From NCBI RefSeq assembly GCF_949628265.1, contig NC_088788.1, positions 4,836,001 to 4,900,000 of the forward strand: a DNA stretch of 64,000 bases. The letters run 5' to 3'. Below the pieces are notes generated by a model. The model saw only the letters and a program-made list of their open reading frames with translations, was not told where the DNA came from and made no database searches. Shown here one piece after another: positions 63,525-64,000 of this stretch; the first letter of the stretch is position 1, and every line of letters starts with the position of its first letter. The position numbers were made by a program, and so were the translations under genes. This stretch comes from Cloeon dipterum (taxonomy: Eukaryota; Arthropoda; Insecta; Ephemeroptera; Baetidae).

Positions 63525-64000
63525 TGAGAAAAAATCTTCTGAAATTCACAGTCCTGTTAATCTCAGTTAGGTTACAAAATTAAACAGCACACAGCACAAA
63601 GTTAAAAAATGATTTAACTAATATTTTATACAAACAACAAAGGAGATGTCGCAACTAAAAAAAATAGCGAGAATATCACTGACTCAGATTACAGCCTCAC
63701 AATTAATTAAAATATTTATTCTTTAAATATCGTTAATACATATTGACAAGCTTAGAATCAAGATATTGTACCTTTGCAGCAACCGTTCGCTTTGCTGTCA
63801 ATATTTTCTTGAAAAATGAGCAAGTGTCATTACTCTCGACGCAGTGAGGCAGGAGAAAATAGTGGTTCTGTAACAATGCGGGATTGTTAGCCAATATAAA
63901 TGCAGACACATGTCATAAAAATGACTTGCGCGCGCGAGAGCAGCAATGAGGAGCGTACTGACGACGCCAGGCAGCTCAGTCAGCTTGTTTCCTCATTAGC
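63525..64000. other. window end, possible promoter of a gene beyond the edge
   Basis: GC rises after about 63900. TATAAA at 63895 and an initiator-like TCAGTCAG at 63976 suggest, weakly, a plus-strand transcription start near the edge. Confidence 0.25.

Overview
The window is eukaryotic nuclear DNA, most likely from an insect. It is AT-rich, its genes are split by GT-AG introns of about 50 bp to several kb, and it is full of short non-autonomous DNA transposons. The proteins match well-known animal families, and the alcohol dehydrogenase is closest, as I recall it, to insect Fdh. I cannot name the species. All gene models below were spliced by hand; reading phases agree at every listed junction and the summed exon lengths are multiples of three unless stated.

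Layout. From 1 to about 20.5 kb I recognise no protein gene: this is AT-rich intergenic DNA with GC-richer islands, a decayed non-LTR retrotransposon fragment (about 17.69-18.29 kb, minus strand), one foldback element and several MITEs. From 20.8 to 48.7 kb four genes lie head-to-tail on the minus strand: gamma-butyrobetaine dioxygenase (carnitine synthesis), the V-ATPase accessory subunit S1/Ac45 (ATP6AP1), WD-repeat protein WDR54, and the zinc transporter ZIP13 (SLC39A13). From about 53.3 kb (possibly from 44.35 or 50.65 kb through alternative first exons) to 61.9 kb two genes lie on the plus strand: an F-box/leucine-rich-repeat protein and class III alcohol dehydrogenase (Fdh/ADH5, glutathione-dependent formaldehyde detoxification). 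The last 2 kb holds MITE sequence and no recognised gene.

The genes do not form one pathway. Two (ATP6AP1 and ZIP13) act in secretory or endolysosomal membranes, two are metabolic enzymes, one is a probable ubiquitin-ligase adaptor and one is a poorly characterised WD protein.

The strongest structural signal is the repeats. A 10-copy hAT-type MITE family has CAGCGGGG termini and 8-bp target duplications. A 7-copy family is bounded by TTAA. A long foldback family (C) has three copies, two of which flank the last exon of ATP6AP1. A second foldback family (D) carries NRF-1-like and CRE-like motifs. A single further hAT-like MITE with a perfect 8-bp duplication lies in an Fdh intron. Several of these sit within about 20-50 bp of a 3' splice site. 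Fdh intron 1 appears to be a GC-AG intron.
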